DNA of 64,000 nt from Fusibacter bizertensis (GCF_029914245.1 NZ_JARYZI010000001.1:372001-436000); one strand, 5' to 3'. Counted from the stretch's first letter, positions 34,576 to 44,132 are shown. Notes: generated by a model from the letters alone, not told the origin. Numbers and translations are program-made.

Positions 34576-35331
34576 TTAATCTACAAAGTTCCACCCCAAA
34601 CGCCTTAGTATCTCTATAGACTTACTATCCTTCGCATAATAACTTTCATACCTTGCTGCTATACGTATAATGACTTTATGCTGTTTAAAGTACCGGTTCC
34701 TTTCATCTGGAAACTGACTCCTATAAACCTCTAAAATGGACAACTTCTTTAACAATTCTTCTTTGTTAAGTTTGAATACTGCAGTCACCATTTCATCTTT
34801 AGTACAAATTCTATTCATAAGACTTTTCTTTACATTTCGTGGTAACCACCATAGTTTTTTCTTAACATAAGTTTCTGGGAATCTAGTTATCTGGATTAAC
34901 TCTATTCCATTAATTAAACAAGCCTTTTAGCAAATGTGTGCTAACGCCTTATGGTCTGGATGTCCATTAACACCATTCATATCGAAACTAAATATTTGTG
35001 TAGGACATTCCTTCTCAATTACATCAATTATATCTGATATTACTTTTTTTTCATTCCAATTCTTTGAGTTTCCATCCTCAAGTCCTAAATTAAAAGATCT
35101 AGATACACCGAGTTTATTACATGCAGCGAGATACTCTTCTTCCCTAATTTGAGAAATGCTCATCGTTTTAAGGAGTTTCTGTTTCTCATTACGAATTTTT
35201 CCAGCTTCACCTTTAGTGGCACAAACTAAACTTATTTCAATTCCTAAGGAAATTGCTTTAACTATTGTTCCAGCCATTCCAAACTCATCATCTGGATGTG
35301 CAAAAATACCCATTATCTTGATTTTTTCCAT
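34576..35331 (-). pseudogene. PIG-L family deacetylase interrupted by one stop codon
   Basis: The first piece has the PIG-L zinc motif 'GIFAHPDDEFGMAGTI' and the second metal motif GHPDH, and ends at TAA 34,927-34,929 (HKALAHIC-stop-KACLING). The frame then stays open to 34,576 and supplies the expected C-terminus, including 'LSILEVYRSQFPDE', the family's 'K..al..H.SQ' block. So one nonsense mutation splits an otherwise intact N-acetyl-sugar deacetylase of about 251 codons. A short 80-residue ORF on its own would be misread as a separate gene. Confidence 0.85.
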
Positions 35332-35405
35332 TGAAATCTCCATGAGGTTTGTCTTTTATTATGCTGTTGAATTTCACTAAATCATTCAAACAAATTTAAG
35401 ATTGT

Positions 35406-36755
35406 TTAATTAAGATGATACATCCAGGTTGAAAAGGTACGTTCATCATTATTATTCACACCCTTTTTAGCAAGGGTAAATAATAGTGTGTTTTGATTCA
35501 GCCAGACATAGGAATTAAAATAATCATTATCATCAGGAAATTGATCAACTGTTGTTAAATTTTTAGTTTTAAAATCATAGATGATAAACCCGTTTATAAA
35601 ATCAGCATCTGAACTGATATAACTACAAATAAATTTACTATTATCTGGGCTAAATTTATTATAAGCATCTCTAGCATCTATTTGATTGGGTAGGTTAATA
35701 TCTATAATTGGGATTATCTTATCCCCATCAAATTCGACCAAATGGATTATTGGAGAAATCCAATCATTGAAATAAGCAATTTTGTTTGCTGAAGTAGCAT
35801 AGATTGTACCATCAATCCCTAGTGGAATGACTTCGCCATCCATTGTAAAAACTTTAAATTCATTGCCATATGGACCCATCGTGTAAACCAGTAAGTTTTT
35901 ATCATCTAGCCATTTTTCCGGTCTAAAGTATTCACCTTTATCTAAATTGGCTTTAAATAAAGTTTCTTTTCCAGTCGCAGAATCCACTAAATATAAATCA
36001 TTTGTCCCATCGTCAAATGAATCACGATTGGAAATATAAGCAATTTTTTCAGTTGTAGCATTTGCAGTAACAAAACTATTAGGAAAGACCTGATTCATTC
36101 CAAATCGTTTAATTGACGCATCAAATAGAGCAGAATATGTATCTTCATCCATTTCTATGATTTTTTGAATTGCCATGGATTTAGCATCTATCCGCCAAAT
36201 ACCATTCTCTAGAACAATGACAGTTTGGCTTCCATCATCGCTGAAAATATAATTAAAATATTGAGAACTAATTTCTATAATTGGCTTTAGAACAAAACCA
36301 TTTTTAACTTTAATCCGTTCACAGTTTAAAGTTGCTTTCTGATCAATAGTTACAGTTATTTGTTCTATCGATTGCGTCTCTATGCCATAAACAAATGGTT
36401 TACTTAGTTCTTGAACCATCTGCATTTCCAGTTCTACATAATTCTCCTTTAAATATCTTCCATCTGGTAAAATATTATCAGTTAAATACGCATTGGGATC
36501 TTTATTAATTTGTTGAAGTTCTTGTTTCGTCAGTGGTGGTTTATCGGTATCAACTAATTGATTTAAGATTTCATTCACTTCACTAGGTTGTAGCATTTTA
36601 CTAAGCAGTAAATTTTGTGAACCTAAACTTTCAAACGCATAACTCGATGCATTATAAAGCGTCCATGATTCCTTCTTTGTAAACCCTCTATCAGTCATAA
36701 AGAATGCCGTTAATAAACCAATTATTAGTAAGCCAATCGGTATCAATCTGTTCAT
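35406..36755 (-). CDS. Membrane-anchored beta-propeller-like protein (TolB/WD40-like)
   Basis: 449 residues. N-terminal anchor (residues 3-19), a ~110-residue helical part, then repeated strands with 'YISNRDSFDDGTNDLYLVDS', 'LLVYTMGPYGNEFKVFTMDG', 'FICSYISSDADFINGFIIYD', a TolB-like propeller pattern. It would face outside the cell. The partner is unknown. Confidence 0.68.
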   Translation of the reverse strand: MNRLIPIGLLIIGLLTAFFMTDRGFTKKESWTLYNASSYAFESLGSQNLLLSKMLQPSEVNEILNQLVDTDKPPLTKQELQQINKDPNAYLTDNILPDGRYLKENYVELEMQMVQELSKPFVYGIETQSIEQITVTIDQKATLNCERIKVKNGFVLKPIIEISSQYFNYIFSDDGSQTVIVLENGIWRIDAKSMAIQKIIEMDEDTYSALFDASIKRFGMNQVFPNSFVTANATTEKIAYISNRDSFDDGTNDLYLVDSATGKETLFKANLDKGEYFRPEKWLDDKNLLVYTMGPYGNEFKVFTMDGEVIPLGIDGTIYATSANKIAYFNDWISPIIHLVEFDGDKIIPIIDINLPNQIDARDAYNKFSPDNSKFICSYISSDADFINGFIIYDFKTKNLTTVDQFPDDNDYFNSYVWLNQNTLLFTLAKKGVNNNDERTFSTWMYHLN

Positions 36756-36773
36756 AAGATTACCTCTTTTAAG

Positions 36774-37058
36774 TTATTTTATAACTTTTAACGTTGTGCC
36801 TTTCTTTATTTCCATGATCAACTTATAAGGATAATAACTGACGACACCTATAATTAGTCCACCTAGACATGAAACAATAGGCGTTGCAAAAAGTACAATT
36901 AAGAGTGGTATTATGTAACCATCTGGATTTCCGGTTAAGCTAAGTATAGTTCTAATGAAGTTCATAAATGCGGTAAACAGTCCTGTTAAAAATCCTATAA
37001 TTCCTGATAACTCTAAATAACTATTGAATGCTAATCTTTTTATTTTTATCGTTTCCAT
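36774..37058 (-). CDS. Small membrane protein, two spans, unknown
   Basis: 94 residues with two hydrophobic stretches (about 14-40 and 48-80), like DUF3566-type proteins in layout ('ELSGIIGFLTGLFTAFMNF'). It lies 18 bp upstream of the propeller protein gene, so probably in one operon with it. Confidence 0.6.
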   Translation of the reverse strand: METIKIKRLAFNSYLELSGIIGFLTGLFTAFMNFIRTILSLTGNPDGYIIPLLIVLFATPIVSCLGGLIIGVVSYYPYKLIMEIKKGTTLKVIK

Positions 37059-37165
37059 GATTTTTATCTCCTTTTATGGTTTAAGATTTAGAATACTAAA
37101 TTTTTACATGATGAGAACTCATTGAAAAATGAACGATTCGACCTATTGGCTTATGAATCTATTTA

Positions 37166-37825
37166 TTATGCCTTTGATATACTGAACAAATTGTCCTCAA
37201 CATAAAATGTTGCAGGATTGATGATTTCTATTTTATTCTTTATTTGCAAAATTGTTCTCGTACAATGGCTCTCAGCTTCTTTAATAAAATTGAAAATACT
37301 TACTAAAGGATAAACTTGCATCTCATTATCTATGAACTGGACTGAAAAATCGTCATTTAGGCTTTTAGAGAGCTCACTGATCCAGGATTTATCAATTTCA
37401 TCAATTTCTTCTTCAATACTAGTGAAATTGAACTTTTCTAGCTCAAATTCCTCAATCAAAATGGGGTTCAACTTATACATATCTTTATAACCAAGTTCAT
37501 ATAATTTGTTTTTATTTGTTTTACTTCTAATATATGTATCTTGGATTTGTTTTAACCAAATTGCATCAGCCAATAAATGTACAAAATATCCCAATTTGTA
37601 ATCACTTAGATTTTCACTTTCCATATATTTATTTAGGAACTCTTGATAATTAATTCCCTTTTGTTTTTCATTCGTATATCCAAAATGTGCCCTTTCATAA
37701 TCGCCATTTCCCCATTTAGATACATCAGGTACTAAATTCCCTATATGAAATTCTATTGGATTAATTGTTTTAATATTTTCTAAAATTTTCTTTCCTATGC
37801 AATAGTGCATAATTCTTGATGCCAT
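37166..37825 (-). CDS. Zinc-dependent phospholipase C-like hydrolase
   Basis: 219 residues with 'ASRIMHYCIGKKILE' at the start, 'FHIGNLVPDVSKWG', 'RAHFGY' and 'LGYFVHLLADAIW'. This H/N/D/H series is the zinc-dependent PLC-like fold (PF00882 style) found in many uncharacterised bacterial hydrolases. No signal peptide. The substrate is not known. Confidence 0.75.
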   Translation of the reverse strand: MASRIMHYCIGKKILENIKTINPIEFHIGNLVPDVSKWGNGDYERAHFGYTNEKQKGINYQEFLNKYMESENLSDYKLGYFVHLLADAIWLKQIQDTYIRSKTNKNKLYELGYKDMYKLNPILIEEFELEKFNFTSIEEEIDEIDKSWISELSKSLNDDFSVQFIDNEMQVYPLVSIFNFIKEAESHCTRTILQIKNKIEIINPATFYVEDNLFSISKA

Positions 37826-37895
37826 ATTAACTCCAGTTCAATTTTTTTGTAATACATATATTTTTCAATTATTTATTATATCTGTGTCAATGCTT

Positions 37896-38306
37896 TTAAT
37901 CCAAACTATTTAAGTATTCACATACTGTAACTATAGGCTCCCAATCTGTTAACTTTGAAACCTCATCAAATGCAATCCATTTATATTGCTCATGTTCATT
38001 TGTTATTCTTATGTCCGGTTTAGTATTTATGATCATTAGGAAGCAAACGTCCTCCATATCCATTTCAATCCCATTTTTAGGTTCTCGATAGTTAAATTCA
38101 AATGGTAATTTCTCTATGTAGTCAAAGTTTGTTATTCCAGTTTCTTCATATACCTCTCTAATAGCAGTATCGCATGCTAATTCATTGGTTTCTATACCAC
38201 CACAAACAGGCTGCCAGTATCCTGATCTTTCCTTCGTTCTTTTTAACATTAACAATTTGGAGTCAGTAGAACAGACAATATATACTTGAAAATTTTATCT
38301 TATCAT
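37896..38306 (-). pseudogene. NUDIX hydrolase with a stop at codon 4
   Basis: From the ATG at 38,306 (GGAGGAGAAAA before it) the frame reads M-I-R-stop (TAA at 38,295-38,297) and then continues as 'NFQVYIVCSTDSKLLMLMLK' and the NUDIX box G(x5)ELACDTAIREVYEETGI. The part after the stop alone would have to start at ATG codons without a ribosome binding site. So either the gene is dead or translation restarts weakly at about 38,255. NUDIX catalytic residues are intact. Confidence 0.75.
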
Positions 38307-38359
38307 TTTTCTCCTCCATCCAATTTTGTTTTTATACACGTTTTGTTTAGACATTTTTC

Positions 38360-38379
38360 ACTTAACGTTTCTGTTATGT
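38360..38379 (-). other. Possible collapsed attC remnant
   Basis: ACTTAAC-GTTTCT-GTTATGT just downstream (in minus sense) of the methyltransferase stop codon, which is where an attC would sit. It looks like an attC that lost its stem. Weak on its own; random occurrence is possible. Confidence 0.25.
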
Positions 38380-38386
38380 CATGTGA

Positions 38387-39148
38387 TTATTTTTTTCCAA
38401 TAATTACGTACCATTCCATATCATCATAATTCTTGACTTGATGATGTATAAAACTATATAATTCAATCTCTTTAAAGCCGATCTCTTTAAGATAATTAAC
38501 TAGTACCTCTTTTGTAAATGGGTAATATAGTTCAGAAAATTCTTCCCTTCTGAAAATTCTATTTTCTTTCTCAAATGAATATAATAAGTTAAAAGTAATT
38601 GTTCCATTATCATTATAGTCCCAAACTTGCATTGCATTTATTCTTTCATTGTCTTTAATCATTGGTTGATAATAATAAAATCTATTGTTTGTATCTAAGA
38701 TCCGGTCCCAGTTTCTTGTATCAATGTAAATATATCCTCCAGCTTTAATTAATTTCGACATCTGGTCTATTGCTGTTTTTACATCATCGTTATTTACATG
38801 TGCTAGTGAATTTCCAGTGCTCATAACACAGTCAAACTGCTCGTGAATCTGATTAGTTAAATCTCTAAAATCACTTTGAATCAATTTAATATCCAATTGC
38901 TCAATTATATTTTTTTCGTGTGCTTGTTCTAGCATTTCATTGCTTATATCCGACCCGGATACTTTATAGCCCATCTTTGAGAGCACTTTGGTTAGATTGC
39001 CTGTTCCATAACTACAATCATGAATAGAAGTAATTTTTTTGTTGTTAAATACAGTTTCATAATGGTTTTTCAATAACTCAGTCATATTTTCAGTGAATAA
39101 TATATCGTATATATCAGGTCTATTATAAATACTTTTCTGACTGCTCAT
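38387..39148 (-). CDS. Class I SAM-dependent methyltransferase
   Basis: Start at the ATG at 39,148 (GAGAGG before it). 253 residues. 'IHDCSYGTGNLTKVLSKMGYKV' (motif I core CSYGTGN), 'SGSDISNEMLEQA', 'FDCVMSTGNSLAHV', and a C-terminal 'WYVIIGKK'. The 'STGNSLAH' motif is characteristic of a broad glycine/sarcosine-N-methyltransferase-like group. The substrate is unknown. Confidence 0.85.
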   Translation of the reverse strand: MSSQKSIYNRPDIYDILFTENMTELLKNHYETVFNNKKITSIHDCSYGTGNLTKVLSKMGYKVSGSDISNEMLEQAHEKNIIEQLDIKLIQSDFRDLTNQIHEQFDCVMSTGNSLAHVNNDDVKTAIDQMSKLIKAGGYIYIDTRNWDRILDTNNRFYYYQPMIKDNERINAMQVWDYNDNGTITFNLLYSFEKENRIFRREEFSELYYPFTKEVLVNYLKEIGFKEIELYSFIHHQVKNYDDMEWYVIIGKK

Positions 39149-39214
39149 TAGAATTCCTCTCTTTGTCATATCATTTAGTGATTTCATCATAGATTGTTCC
39201 ATTGCGCTTTCAAA

Positions 39215-39820
39215 TTAACCAAATAACTTAAACAATCTGATATGTTTTTTCCATACGATAATTCTGTCTATTCGCTTCTTAAAAGCACTCCGATGATCTG
39301 CTAATATTGATATCCCACAGCTACCAGCTATATATTCAACAACTTGATCAATTGTCATCTCATCAGTATCAATGTGCTCCTTAAAGTATTCATCCCTAAA
39401 ACTTTCAACACATCTCTCTATCTGTTGAAATGACCATGAACCTATTTTGTCACCCCGTCCCTTTAATCGCTTGAATAAAGTTTCATGATTTGCAAGTAAA
39501 GTGAAATGATATATATCTTTTCCACTATCATGCAACGCTTGCGTTATCTCTTCCAAATACTGTTTATTGGTCACAGTCATTGGGACAATCACGATACCAT
39601 CATAATGGTTACAAATGTGAAGTAGCATCTCTCGATTAATAGTTCTCCACATCGGATAATCTTGAAAATCACCAATTGCCAACTCTTTTGGTATGTTATC
39701 TCGAATATAAAACCCAGCTTCTTCTGGATCAAATACATGCGACTTCTCAATTCGCTTCAATAACTCATATGCAGTTTGTGTCTTTCCACTCCCAAATGCG
39801 CCATTTAACCATATAATCAT
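39215..39820 (-). CDS. TmrB-like P-loop ATPase
   Basis: Start at the ATG at 39,820. 201 residues with Walker A GAFGSGKT (residues 6-13), 'YHFTLLANHETLFKRLKGRGD' and 'SWSFQQIERCVESF', the pattern of tunicamycin-resistance protein TmrB and related ATPases. It probably binds ATP at the cytoplasmic face. The actual ligand or phenotype cannot be read from sequence. Confidence 0.8.
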   Translation of the reverse strand: MIIWLNGAFGSGKTQTAYELLKRIEKSHVFDPEEAGFYIRDNIPKELAIGDFQDYPMWRTINREMLLHICNHYDGIVIVPMTVTNKQYLEEITQALHDSGKDIYHFTLLANHETLFKRLKGRGDKIGSWSFQQIERCVESFRDEYFKEHIDTDEMTIDQVVEYIAGSCGISILADHRSAFKKRIDRIIVWKKHIRLFKLFG

Positions 39821-39883
39821 TTTAATAGCTCCCAATACGTATTCGTTTCGGTTTTAATCATATTTGCTCCATAACTTCCTATT

Positions 39884-40390
39884 TTAGAGTTTATATTCAA
39901 ATTCAAATAGAGATTTTTCACTGTCATCTATTATTTCAATTGTAATTTTATCTATCACAGTTTTGAACTCAACATCAAAATCAGATAGCTCACTTACAAC
40001 ACTTCTATATTCATTTTCATCCGTTATTTTAGCAATAGTGATATGAGGGATATAGGGTATAAATCTGTTGTGGTGAGGCTTTAAGATACCTTTATATAGC
40101 TGATCATGCAGCTCAATCATCTTATCATTGCCAATTTTTACATCAAGAAATACATATCCATCTGAAGCACCCGTTATTCCTTTTGCAATTAATTCAAATG
40201 GTCCAACGTCTTTTAATTGTTTTTCCATATGTTCTATCAATTCTTTGGTTGTTAATTCACTTTGAAAAGGAAAAACAAGAGTGAGATGTGGCGCTATATA
40301 GTTAAACAACGGATCATATTTTTCTCTTATTTCATCAATAAGTTCTAAATTACTAAAGTGCGGGAATATTACTATAGCTCTATTCGTCAT
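39884..40390 (-). CDS. 2'-5' RNA ligase family protein (2H phosphoesterase)
   Basis: 168 residues with two HxT/S motifs: 'APHLTLVFPF' and 'IPHITIAKI', the paired histidines of the 2H phosphoesterase superfamily. It acts on 2',3'-cyclic phosphates or RNA ends. Its start overlaps the end of the membrane protein gene upstream by 11 bp. Confidence 0.88.
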   Translation of the reverse strand: MTNRAIVIFPHFSNLELIDEIREKYDPLFNYIAPHLTLVFPFQSELTTKELIEHMEKQLKDVGPFELIAKGITGASDGYVFLDVKIGNDKMIELHDQLYKGILKPHHNRFIPYIPHITIAKITDENEYRSVVSELSDFDVEFKTVIDKITIEIIDDSEKSLFEFEYKL

Positions 40391-41060
40391 ATATTTGATC
40401 CTTTGATTTCAACTTATAATTAGCCTCTTTGAGCAATTTAATTCCATCGTAAATTCCCCAAAATGGAATCAATGAATACAAAATACGTTTTAACTTCTCA
40501 TTACGATTATAATTTAATGCACTTGTCAGTCTTGTGACGCCATTAAGCGTAAAAATAATATTGATCGCTACTGTTGGTATTAAACCCATCATCACTACGC
40601 CAAATATTACAACTCCTGCAAGTGCACCCAAAATTGCTACAGGAATAAACCATACAGAAGAACAAAGTACAAGCAGTGGATATAATGAAACAGCACCAAG
40701 CGCAATCATAATTAATATAATAACAAATATCGTATTAATCGTCGTCATATAAAGTGATTTTATGTAAAGTCTAACTGATTTACTCAAATTCATCATTTCG
40801 ATATGATCTGAAACTTCAGTGGCTAAGAAAAAATTACTTCTTACAAAATAAATCGTATAAATCATAAGCATAATTGCCAGTAAGTATAAACCTTCGATCT
40901 TAAATGCATAAATTAAAAAAAATGGAAGCGAAATGGCTAAAGGCATCCAAAGCGTAATTAAAGAAATCCCCAAAACGAAATTGATATAACGGTTTCTAAA
41001 AAAAGAAAATACAATTAATGTGACTAATATTATTCCAGATATTACAATTAAGTTTGTCAT
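40380..41060 (-). CDS. Polytopic membrane protein, unknown
   Basis: Start at the ATG at 41,060. 226 residues with six hydrophobic segments and a final cytoplasmic tail 'WGIYDGIKLLKEANYKLKSK'. Overlaps the 2H phosphoesterase gene by 11 bp, so the two are in one operon. No family recognised. Confidence 0.65.
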   Translation of the reverse strand: MTNLIVISGIILVTLIVFSFFRNRYINFVLGISLITLWMPLAISLPFFLIYAFKIEGLYLLAIMLMIYTIYFVRSNFFLATEVSDHIEMMNLSKSVRLYIKSLYMTTINTIFVIILIMIALGAVSLYPLLVLCSSVWFIPVAILGALAGVVIFGVVMMGLIPTVAINIIFTLNGVTRLTSALNYNRNEKLKRILYSLIPFWGIYDGIKLLKEANYKLKSKDQIYDE

Positions 41061-41099
41061 GTTTATAATTTTTCCTCCAAATTTTGATACCAGCAAGGA

Positions 41100-41801
41100 T
41101 CACTTTCTTTCCTCAAGAGTAAACCACCGTACATTTCTATCTTCCACAAACCCTAACTTTTTAGCCAGATTCATACTCTTAAAGTTATCTGCTTCGATAT
41201 GCACATAGACAGCAAAACCATCTTTTCTGAGTCGTTCTGCAATCCACTTAGTTACAGCTTCGCCATATCCCTTACCGCGGTGCTCTGGCTGGACAAATAA
41301 AAAACCAATAGCTCCATCATCATGTGTAATCGCCCATGCCACAAGTTTACCTTCAAGACGTACACAAGCACCGTAACCGTTCTTTATCTGCTCAGTGACA
41401 TACTCAAGATCCGTGTATTCATTATACGCATGTGAGTTTTGAATTTCTATTGCGTCATCTACAGTAAGTACACTCACCTGTGCTTCACTATGAGGTAACG
41501 TCACACCATTTGGCAAATAAAACCTTGTACAGACCATCTCTCTCGTGCGAACAAAATCTCTCGTAATTGTATCCACCATCCAGTCCTCAACAAGCGCAAA
41601 ATTCACATAGTCTTCAGACAATAGCTTCACTAATGCGCTGAGTGATTCGGTTTTCGCTTCATTACTGTTTATATAAACCCATGGTCGATCACTATTTCCA
41701 ACAAATACCTCACCCTCTTTTGTGAGACTCTCAAAAAGCGGTGTATGATACGCTTTAAAAAAACGCATATTGTCATATGGCGTTGATACTACTTTGCTCA
41801 T
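41100..41801 (-). CDS. GNAT family N-acetyltransferase
   Basis: 233 residues. The C-terminal GNAT domain includes 'GAIGFLFVQPEHRGKGYGEAV' (HRGKGYG loop) and 'MNLAKKLGFVEDRNVRWF'. The N-terminal half resembles the FR47/glycine-N-acyltransferase-like lobe. Upstream gene of the membrane protein-ligase operon with a 39-bp gap. The acceptor is unknown. Confidence 0.85.
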   Translation of the reverse strand: MSKVVSTPYDNMRFFKAYHTPLFESLTKEGEVFVGNSDRPWVYINSNEAKTESLSALVKLLSEDYVNFALVEDWMVDTITRDFVRTREMVCTRFYLPNGVTLPHSEAQVSVLTVDDAIEIQNSHAYNEYTDLEYVTEQIKNGYGACVRLEGKLVAWAITHDDGAIGFLFVQPEHRGKGYGEAVTKWIAERLRKDGFAVYVHIEADNFKSMNLAKKLGFVEDRNVRWFTLEERK

Positions 41802-41981
41802 ATAATCCCTCCTTACTATGTATAATATGCTCTATTTGGTATGTGTTTTATCTATATAAATTTCATCTTCCTGAAATCACTTAAACTGCACATACTGATT
41901 TGTCTGATTTATCTGAGTTTTTTGATAACACTATAACAATTATATCAGAAAACTATCACATGAATATTTCATTATAATTAA

Positions 41982-42006
41982 AAATCGTCTCATTAAGAGA
42001 CGATTT
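41982..42006 (-). terminator. Terminator after the gene at 42,092
   Basis: AAATCGTCTC-ATTAA-GAGACGATTT, followed on the minus strand by TTAATT. A clean 10-bp stem. Confidence 0.8.
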
Positions 42007-42091
42007 ACTTTATATCATATTTACATATTGATGTTTAATAGCGTGTTTGGCTGCTATCTAAATAAGATACTGATTCAGATGTCCATTAGAC

Positions 42092-42646
42092 CTAAAAATC
42101 ATAATTATAGTTCGCTAGTTTCTGATTTTCGGAATTATACAAAGTCAACTGAAAATTAATCAAATTGAAATTTACATCTCTAACAGCAGTAATGCCAACT
42201 CTATAAACATTATCATCTATCTTCAATGTTTCAGTATCTGCAGGAGAAGCAAATAAGACTTTTTTATCATCAATCGTTATATATGTTGATATAAACGGCT
42301 TCTGATCATCGAATTTGAACGCATAATCATCTATGAGAATATCACCGTTAAAGACGTAGCAATAGCTGTAGTTGAAAAAACCTTTCTTTATTATCACTGG
42401 ATTTACTTTTTTTGTAACGTTTCCCTTTATTGTTATCTTCGTTGGTTCATTTAATATGCTCGTTTCGAATTCTGAAAAAACTTTAGTGGGGTTCGCTGAA
42501 TAGGTTTCATCTATACTAAAAGTCTCAGTTTTGTTGTAAAGCAAATTATCTGTGACAATGATAAGTATGCATACAATAATTACTATGGTGATTACAATAT
42601 ATGATTTTCTTCGTTTTTCACGTCCCATACTTAGTTTATTGAACAT
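42092..42646 (-). CDS. Membrane-anchored protein, unknown
   Basis: 184 residues. Basic N-terminus (GREKRRKSY), a helix at about 16-33, then a ~150-residue outer beta-rich domain including 'KVNPVIIKKGFFNYSYCYVF'. Its terminator lies 86 bp downstream. No family recognised. Confidence 0.65.
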   Translation of the reverse strand: MFNKLSMGREKRRKSYIVITIVIIVCILIIVTDNLLYNKTETFSIDETYSANPTKVFSEFETSILNEPTKITIKGNVTKKVNPVIIKKGFFNYSYCYVFNGDILIDDYAFKFDDQKPFISTYITIDDKKVLFASPADTETLKIDDNVYRVGITAVRDVNFNLINFQLTLYNSENQKLANYNYDF

Positions 42647-42971
42647 AAGCCATTTCCCCTTTACATAGTTTTATGATTGAAACAAATGGACTAAATTTTA
42701 TTGATCGCTCTTCAAAACCCTTGGTTAGTTTAATCACTAATATGGGATTCTTGTAACGTTCACGTAGTTTTCGATTACTCACTTACTTTTTATCTTAACT
42801 GAATTATATTATACCAATTTGTAGATAAAAAGACACCCTCTACAGGGCTGCAATGGGTGTCTCTGGACACTGTCATGTTTTAAAACGACTATTAACTTAT
42901 TCAAATGCAAATCAAAGATTAATAAGATAATTTTAGATTAGAATGTGACTTTATGTAAATTTCATTTATTA
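42647..42971. other. Intergenic region with a terminator
   Basis: About 325 bases without a gene. It holds a minus-strand terminator at 42,831-42,862 and, near 42,732, a lone TTGTAACGTTCACG that resembles one half of an attC but has no partner half. Nothing else is seen. Confidence 0.6.
42827..42862 (-). terminator. Terminator of the gene at 42,972
   Basis: AGACACCC (42,831-42,838) pairs with GGGTGTCT (42,855-42,862). The minus strand then reads TTTTATC. Confidence 0.8.
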
Positions 42972-43364
42972 TTAATTATTGTCCATTTCTATAATCAAAC
43001 CATCTTTATCAGCAGAAATTATGGTAACATTTACTTCATCATAACCCATTAAATATCCAATAACTGGTGCATTATGATCTATTCCAAGTTCATCAGTATG
43101 TGTTAAAACTACTGCGTCTTCACCAACAACAGGAAAATCAACAACCATAAATTCACTTTTTGAGACTTCTATATCAGAAAAAGCTTTAAATTTCGGGTAT
43201 TGTCCAGATGAAATATAAAGATTTTTTACTATACTCTGACTTTGATTTGTGACCGTTATTTGAACAGTTGAAGTTACTTCTCCATCAGTGTTTTTATAAT
43301 AAAATACAAGAATTATAAAACTAGAGATTATAAAAATTGTTATTGCTATTCCAAGTTTTTTCAT
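42972..43364 (-). CDS. Membrane-anchored protein, unknown
   Basis: 130 residues. N-terminal helix (4-23), then a beta-rich outer domain 'STVQITVTNQSQSIVKNLYI' and 'VVLTHTDELGIDHNAPVIGY'. No family recognised. It is followed 100 bp later by a terminator. Confidence 0.65.
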   Translation of the reverse strand: MKKLGIAITIFIISSFIILVFYYKNTDGEVTSTVQITVTNQSQSIVKNLYISSGQYPKFKAFSDIEVSKSEFMVVDFPVVGEDAVVLTHTDELGIDHNAPVIGYLMGYDEVNVTIISADKDGLIIEMDNN

Positions 43365-43393
43365 ACAATCTACCTACTCCTAATAACTAAAAA

Positions 43394-43735
43394 AAAAAAT
43401 GACATCTACCATCGTCAATTGCATCATGGACACGTTTTACAAGATTTTCAGGAGAGATTGCAAAATGTTCTGTCCAATTAAGTGTAGCCTATTCACTTTA
43501 ATTCAAGTAGCTCTATCGCTTTTAATAGCATTTCATTGTTACTTCTAACCCGCCCCACTCAGCAATTCTTGGGGGAGCTAAGTTTACACCTTTTTCTTTA
43601 AGTTCGATATAAGTTTTTTCAAGATCATCACAATTCAAAATCAATGATTGGTACTCCTAGTTTTTCATTATAAAACTTCACTAATGCTTCTGGTTGCTGT
43701 GATGAGATATTAATACAATTGAATTTTATTATCAT
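43394..43735 (-). pseudogene. VOC (glyoxalase) family gene remnant plus a second fragment
   Basis: From the ATG at 43,735: 'INISSQQPEALVKFYNEKLG' then a stop and frame loss, resuming as 'DDLEKTYIELKEKGVNLAPP' and 'AEWGGLEVT', ending near 43,493. These are the first, middle and last parts of a VOC protein with about 50 residues deleted. Further left, 43,492-43,394, an open stretch 'NWTEHFAISPENLVKRVHDA' with no start is part of some other lost gene. It directly follows an intact VOC gene. Confidence 0.7.
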
Positions 43736-43739
43736 CGAA

Positions 43740-44084
43740 TTAACCTCCAAACCCTAATTCATTGCCATCCAAATCAAGGATCGTAAATTTTCTTGTCCCC
43801 CAAGGCGTGTCAAATAAAGGTTCTAAAATATCCACTTTGTCTTTAATCTTCAGCCATAAAGCATCAACATCTTCAACATTAAAGTTTATTCTTCCATATG
43901 ATTTTGCACTTTCAACTTCCATAATGGCAAATGTCGCACCACTTTCAGATACAAAATCATAATATTTTGGGTTTTCAATTGGCCAACTTCCATCCACAAT
44001 AAAGTCTAAAACTTCTTCATACCATTTAAGTGATTTTTGAATGTCACTTACATTTACTCTTATATGTCCTAGATTCGTTTTCAT
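43740..44084 (-). CDS. VOC family protein (glyoxalase/bleomycin-resistance fold)
   Basis: 114 residues: 'LGHIRVNVSDIQKSLKWYEE', 'DFVSESGATFAIMEV', 'GRINFNVEDVDALW', 'FTILDLDGNELGF'. H8, E60-like and the terminal DLDGNEL region are the usual metal-site positions. It is the leftmost gene behind a good attC site and so the last recognisable cassette. Its ribosome binding site is GGAGGGGAC. Confidence 0.85.
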   Translation of the reverse strand: MKTNLGHIRVNVSDIQKSLKWYEEVLDFIVDGSWPIENPKYYDFVSESGATFAIMEVESAKSYGRINFNVEDVDALWLKIKDKVDILEPLFDTPWGTRKFTILDLDGNELGFGG

Positions 44085-44132
44085 TTTTGTCCCCTCCTTG
44101 ACTTAAAGATTTTTTATTATTTTGATTTTGTC

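Noticed and set aside
34315-34608. 97-codon open frame on the plus strand
   Set aside because: It is antisense to the GNAT gene and to the PIG-L gene end; no ribosome binding site.
34576-34818. 80-codon frame as an independent gene
   Set aside because: It is the in-frame C-terminal end of the PIG-L deacetylase after the stop at 34,927.
42725-42760. Possible attC near TTGTAACGTTCACG
   Set aside because: Only one box is present; no GTTRRRY partner or stem was found within 120 bases.
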